A stretch of DNA of 64,000 bases from Flammeovirgaceae bacterium UBA2366 (GTDB taxonomy: Bacteria > Bacteroidota > Bacteroidia > Cytophagales > Cyclobacteriaceae). The stretch spans positions 496,001 to 560,000 of the forward strand of contig DDTK01000011.1 of assembly GCA_002344065.1 (NCBI GenBank), in the 5' to 3' direction. The notes below the pieces were generated by a model that saw nothing but the letters and a program-made list of their open reading frames with translations, had not been told where the DNA came from and did no database searches. The position numbers were made by a program, and so were the translations under genes. Of this stretch, positions 61,706-64,000 are shown in pieces (within the stretch, counting starts at the first letter, position 1; the number at the start of each line of letters is the position of its first letter).

Positions 61706-61840
61706 GCCACCAACGTTTGTGTTTGCGATGTGGCCGGCTTCCGAAGCCGCGTGTTGTCCCGCGAAACCAAACGTTGGTTTTATAAAAGTACTAAAATTTA
61801 ACTGGTCGCCCGGCCATAGCGCAAACATGCTGTTGGCGGC
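61706..61840 (-). repeat. attC-like imperfect palindrome, 135 bp
   Basis: Arms pair at three levels with matching spacings: GCCACCAAC (61706-61714) with GTTGGCGGC (61832-61840), TGTTTGCG (61720-61727) with CGCAAACA (61820-61827), and GGCCGG (61732-61737) with CCGGCC (61810-61815). The outer boxes keep the AAC/GTT triplets of integron R boxes; other R-box bases depart from RYYYAAC/GTTRRRY. A nested hairpin ACCAACGTTTG/CAAACGTTGGT (61709-61719, 61768-61778) and GGCTTC/GAAGCC (61736-61741, 61743-61748) lie inside. This covers most of the gene-free 61515-61850 stretch; I see nothing in 61515-61705. Confidence 0.55.
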
Positions 61841-61850
61841 TGGCCCCGTC

Positions 61851-62411
61851 TCACGTCTTTATTAGTTTAGGGTTTCTCCAAATGTATCTTTTGTCAACCG
61901 TCTCGTGATTGATGTTGGTCATTTGAAATAAGTAGTTCCCGAAATTCCTGTCAAAGTTTTTTGTTAGTCCTCGTTTATCAATCTCATCGTGAATTTGTCG
62001 CAAGGTCAGTCCCGCCTCAACTAATTTTATTATTTCGCTCACTTTGGTCTTCTCTGTCGGTGAGTCAAGTTGCACGCTCCAGTTGTAAATTGAATTTATG
62101 TCCGGAATTAAGTAGTCATTCAATTCCGTCAACCAGTTTGGGTTTTGTTTTAGAATTTCTTGAAGTCGTTCTTTTTGTTCCTTGTCCAACGGCACTATAA
62201 AAAATTCACTGCACGACTCATAGCTTATAGACTTTTTGAATTTGCTGTTCAAAAGTCGTTTGGTTATTACAATTCGGTGGTCATACTTGTCCCCGACTTT
62301 TTTCTTCGGGTCAGCTATAGGGTCAAACTCATCATAATATCGGTCGAGAATCTTTTCAATTCTAAAGATTCCCTTTGAATATGAATTAACCCATTGTCCA
62401 ACTTTAATCAT
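61851..62411 (-). CDS. Hypothetical protein, cassette gene
   Basis: A 186-residue cytoplasmic-looking protein (MIKVGQWVNSYSKGIFRIEK), rich in Lys, Asp and aromatic residues. A compact N-terminal part (about 1-70) may bind nucleic acid or another partner, with a helical C-terminal part (EKTKVSEIIKLVEAGLTLRQIHDEIDKRG). No family recognised. The ORF opens with a TTG at 62426; the ATG at 62411 is preferred. It fills the interval between the attC-like palindrome and a half-site, matching a cassette ORF. Composition differs from neighbours. Confidence 0.72.
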   Translation of the reverse strand: MIKVGQWVNSYSKGIFRIEKILDRYYDEFDPIADPKKKVGDKYDHRIVITKRLLNSKFKKSISYESCSEFFIVPLDKEQKERLQEILKQNPNWLTELNDYLIPDINSIYNWSVQLDSPTEKTKVSEIIKLVEAGLTLRQIHDEIDKRGLTKNFDRNFGNYLFQMTNINHETVDKRYIWRNPKLIKT

Positions 62412-62429
62412 TTGTCCTAATTTCAATTA

Positions 62430-62458
62430 GGGGCTTGCCGCCAACAGTTGTATTTGTG
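62430..62458 (-). repeat. Half attC-like site at the cassette's other end
   Basis: GCCGCCAAC (62437-62445), 5 bases, then TATTTGTG (62451-62458) copies the outer two boxes of the 61706 site (GCCACCAAC, 5 bases, TGTTTGCG) at the same spacing. With flanking GGGG it also forms an 18-bp inverted match (16 of 18) to 61830-61847. The inner part is missing, so it is a truncated site. Confidence 0.5.
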
Positions 62459-62483
62459 TATTGAACATATTTCCATTACAGCG

Positions 62484-63251
62484 CTATCCCTTCTTAAGCA
62501 CCAGCAACTCCACCTTCCTGAACTCCACTGGGTGGCTTTCGCTTTGCAGTGAAATCGTTCCACCTTTTAGCGGAGCGCCATCGTGGGCAGTTTTGTTACC
62601 ATCATCACCAATTACCGGGCGGGTGTAGGTGATCACCGTGTCACCATTAATAACATGGTGCAGCAGGCTGTCGCCATAGGCAATTACTTCCGCGGTTACC
62701 CACTCGTTCAACATATAGGTTTTACTGGTGGAGTTAATGCAATGTTGTTTGGTTAGCGTATCGGCCAGGTATACATGTGTACCGGGCGTACAGAGGTTAC
62801 CGGTAGATCGTTTCCACTCGGGTGTGCCCGCCAGAAACTGCGCTTCCAGTGAAACGGGAAAATCCTGGTCCACGCCCATCGTCTCCACGCGCTGGCCATG
62901 CACCATTACGCCACTGTTCATGATGGCCCACTGCGGACCACCCGGCACCTGCTGGCCCGTAAAGCGATACTCTATACGCAGGCGGTAATGTGAAAATTCA
63001 TCCTTATAAAACAAATGACCAAACTCCCCGCGGAAGGAGTCGTATTCGCTGTACGAAACTTTTAAAATGCCATCTTGCACCCGGAAGGTGTTGTTGAAAT
63101 TTACCCCTGCTTCATAACCGGAAATTTTTGGCGTCCAGCCTTCCATATCCTTACCGTTAAAAAGTTGAATCCATTCTTCAGTGGCTTTTTCTTCCTTTTG
63201 GTGGCAGGCCGCAAGCAATGCAAGGATGATGAACAGCGGAATGTATTTCAT
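62484..63251 (-). CDS. DUF1080 (3-keto-disaccharide hydrolase domain) lipoprotein
   Basis: A 255-residue lipoprotein (signal LFIILALLAAC, Cys near residue 16) with a DUF1080 concanavalin-like jelly roll: EEWIQLFNGKDMEGWTPKISGYE, FRVQDGILKVSYSEY, EFGHLFYKDEFSHYRLRIEYRF, and GTISLQSESHPVEFRKVELL are strong markers. Members hydrolyse 3-keto-glycosides or bind glycans. The frame opens at 63347 but ATG 63251 begins the lipoprotein signal. Located beside the cassette; the cassette half-site lies 39 bp beyond its 3' end. Confidence 0.87.
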   Translation of the reverse strand: MKYIPLFIILALLAACHQKEEKATEEWIQLFNGKDMEGWTPKISGYEAGVNFNNTFRVQDGILKVSYSEYDSFRGEFGHLFYKDEFSHYRLRIEYRFTGQQVPGGPQWAIMNSGVMVHGQRVETMGVDQDFPVSLEAQFLAGTPEWKRSTGNLCTPGTHVYLADTLTKQHCINSTSKTYMLNEWVTAEVIAYGDSLLHHVINGDTVITYTRPVIGDDGNKTAHDGAPLKGGTISLQSESHPVEFRKVELLVLKKG

Positions 63252-63294
63252 TTGTAAAGGTTTGTATGAATGAAGATAAAAGTTTTTTTCAAAT

Positions 63295-63448
63295 TCGTCA
63301 TTGCGAACGGAAGTGTTGCCATAAGCGCTGGAGTGAAGCAATCCCAAACTTCACGTTTAATTTTCATTATGTCGTGTGGGACTGCCTCTGGTCGGCAGAC
63401 AGGCTTCGTCACCCCCTACACGCTCCCAAGCCGTTCCTCGTAATGATA
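63295..63448. repeat. REP-like dispersed palindromic element
   Basis: Terminal arms TCATTGCGAACGG (63298-63310) and CCGTTCCTCGTAATGA (63431-63446) are inverted, with three extra bases in one arm. Inner arms GAAGCAATCCC (around 63333-63344) and the GGGACTGCC...GGCTTCGTCA segment (around 63378-63410) also pair. The CGTCATTGCGA...GAAGCAATCC wording is typical of dispersed palindromes seen in many Bacteroidota genomes (from memory). It covers most of the gap between the DUF1080 and micro-protein genes. Confidence 0.65.
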
Positions 63449-63462
63449 GTGAGGACTAAAAA

Positions 63463-63488
63463 AGCCCATCCGTTTTTACAGATGGGCT
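63463..63488 (-). terminator. Rho-independent terminator of the 32-residue gene
   Basis: Stem AGCCCATC (63463-63470) and GATGGGCT (63481-63488) with a 10-base loop; on the minus strand it is followed by a run of T. Confidence 0.87.
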
Positions 63489-63509
63489 GGTGTTGTTGAA
63501 ACTCAATGC

Positions 63510-63608
63510 TTAACCACCTTTTTTGGCGCGCTTCTCAGCACGCTTTTCCTTTAAGGTTTTCAGTGGTTTCTTCTTGGTTTCCTTTTTCTTGTCTTGCGAT
63601 TTTGACAT
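63510..63608 (-). CDS. 32-residue Lys-rich basic protein
   Basis: A micro-ORF starting MSKSQDKKKETKKKPLKTL and ending KRAKKGG. The composition is 14 Lys and 3 Arg in 32 residues, with a predicted helix in the middle. It has a clear ATG and stop, and a perfect terminator 20 bp downstream, so it is likely expressed. Similar short basic proteins occur in Bacteroidota and may bind nucleic acid or ribosomes; the exact role is unknown. Confidence 0.7.
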   Translation of the reverse strand: MSKSQDKKKETKKKPLKTLKEKRAEKRAKKGG

Positions 63609-63645
63609 ACGCGTTAATTTAATGTGTAGTCAATATTACAAAAAT

Positions 63646-64000
63646 TCATTTATTACTACAGGGGTTAAGATCAACTTTTACGTTTTCGCCCCGCGCTTTC
63701 GATTCGTTCCAGGCCACACAGGCATTGGTCCGGTCGCCTGTTTTCAGGTAGGCATCGGCCAGGTAATAGAAAACTTCATCGATAAAAGGATCAAGCTCTA
63801 CTGCCTGTTTTAAAACACGTAATGCTGCAGTAGCATCATCCGACTTTAAGTAATAAATGCCTTTATTGCGATAGGCCCAGCCATTGTACGGGTCGAGGGT
63901 AATACTTTTGTTGATGTCTTCCAACGCCTTTTCAAGGTTGTCTTGTAGCAGGTAAATGAATCCGCGATTGTTCAGGAAGTATGCATCGCGGGGTTTCAAA
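63646..64000 (-). CDS. TPR-repeat protein, C-terminal part only
   Basis: At least 117 residues, open to the right edge of the window. Three tetratricopeptide repeats are visible: AYFLNNRGFIYLLQDNLEKALEDINKSITLDP, GWAYRNKGIYYLKSDDATAALRVLKQAVELDP and EVFYYLADAYLKTGDRTNACVAWNESKARG. The apparent start at 63999 is a TTG inside a continuing repeat, so the true start lies outside the window. Location and partner cannot be judged without the N-terminus. Confidence 0.82.
   Translation of the reverse strand, partial: LKPRDAYFLNNRGFIYLLQDNLEKALEDINKSITLDPYNGWAYRNKGIYYLKSDDATAALRVLKQAVELDPFIDEVFYYLADAYLKTGDRTNACVAWNESKARGENVKVDLNPCSNK

Larger units (their letters stand above)
61706..62445 (-). mobile_element. 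Candidate integron-type gene cassette (unknown ORF plus attC-like site)
   Basis: On the minus strand the segment reads GTTGGCGGC junction, ORF, then an attC-like palindrome, which is the order and orientation of an integron gene cassette. The ORF fills most of the space between the sites. No integrase gene (intI) is in the window, so if the interpretation is right this is an isolated cassette or a remnant of an array. Confidence 0.5.

Noticed and set aside
61613..61801. 62-residue plus-strand open frame
   Set aside because: It spans the attC-like palindrome, has no plausible protein composition and no leader; likely chance.
1..64000. tRNA or rRNA genes
   Set aside because: No cloverleaf or conserved rRNA segments were recognised by eye in the intergenic regions; a tRNAscan run would settle this.

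Overview
The window is about 64 kb of a Bacteroidota chromosome, most likely from the Cytophagales lineage. The evidence is three separate type IX secretion (T9SS) signatures: a DUF5103 Plug protein, a type A sorting domain on a DUF1501 protein, and a gliding-type C-terminal domain on a 2490-residue SprB-repeat adhesin. Supporting signs are DUF3276, DUF2911 and DUF4136 proteins, SusC-free outer-membrane barrels, almost no Shine-Dalgarno sequences, and a TTG-N19-TAnnTTTG promoter before smc. Genes are dense, mostly housekeeping or cell-envelope, and few stretches are longer than 300 bp without a gene. No rRNA, tRNA, CRISPR array or prophage was seen.

Layout. 1-8.0 kb: start of gatB, alaS, two tandem M23 envelope peptidases, a secreted beta-propeller, a small MerR regulator and dprA. 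8.0-16.5 kb: a TPR protein, an HMG-CoA-lyase-like enzyme, a DUF1800/DUF1501/barrel/lipoprotein operon and murB. 16.5-25.2 kb: a 22-residue Lys/Ala peptide with a perfect terminator, a second basic protein, dCMP deaminase, DUF2911, lgt, a sugar dehydrogenase, an ABC-F ATPase, a zinc-ribbon protein and Thermus-type isocitrate dehydrogenase. 25.2-29.2 kb: one minus-strand operon of ECF sigma factor, anti-sigma/barrel fusion, LVIVD lipoprotein and a barrel-like protein. 29.2-35.6 kb: T9SS Plug, a solitary cas6 with a TTG start, ychF, DUF3276, DUF58, ferredoxin and acyl-CoA reductase. 35.6-44.2 kb: the giant adhesin with about 20 repeats, a small one-repeat companion and a membrane protein. 44.3-54.6 kb: smc, DUF4136 lipoprotein, thioesterase and two MacB/FtsX-type permeases around a PadR regulator. 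54.8-64 kb: TPR protein, TSUP transporter, M48 peptidase with LemA, acetyltransferase, alpha/beta hydrolase, amidohydrolase, an NTF2-like protein, a cassette-like element, a DUF1080 lipoprotein, a REP-like palindrome, a basic 32-residue protein and a partial TPR gene.

How it fits together. Much of the window builds or decorates the envelope: murB and M23 peptidases (peptidoglycan), lgt (lipoprotein maturation, relevant to the many lipoproteins here), and T9SS parts and cargo. The accessory signals I find most interesting are (a) an unknown gene at 61.85-62.41 kb bounded by integron attC-like sequence in the expected cassette orientation but with no integrase, and (b) an apparently stand-alone Cas6 RNA endonuclease next to a T9SS gene.
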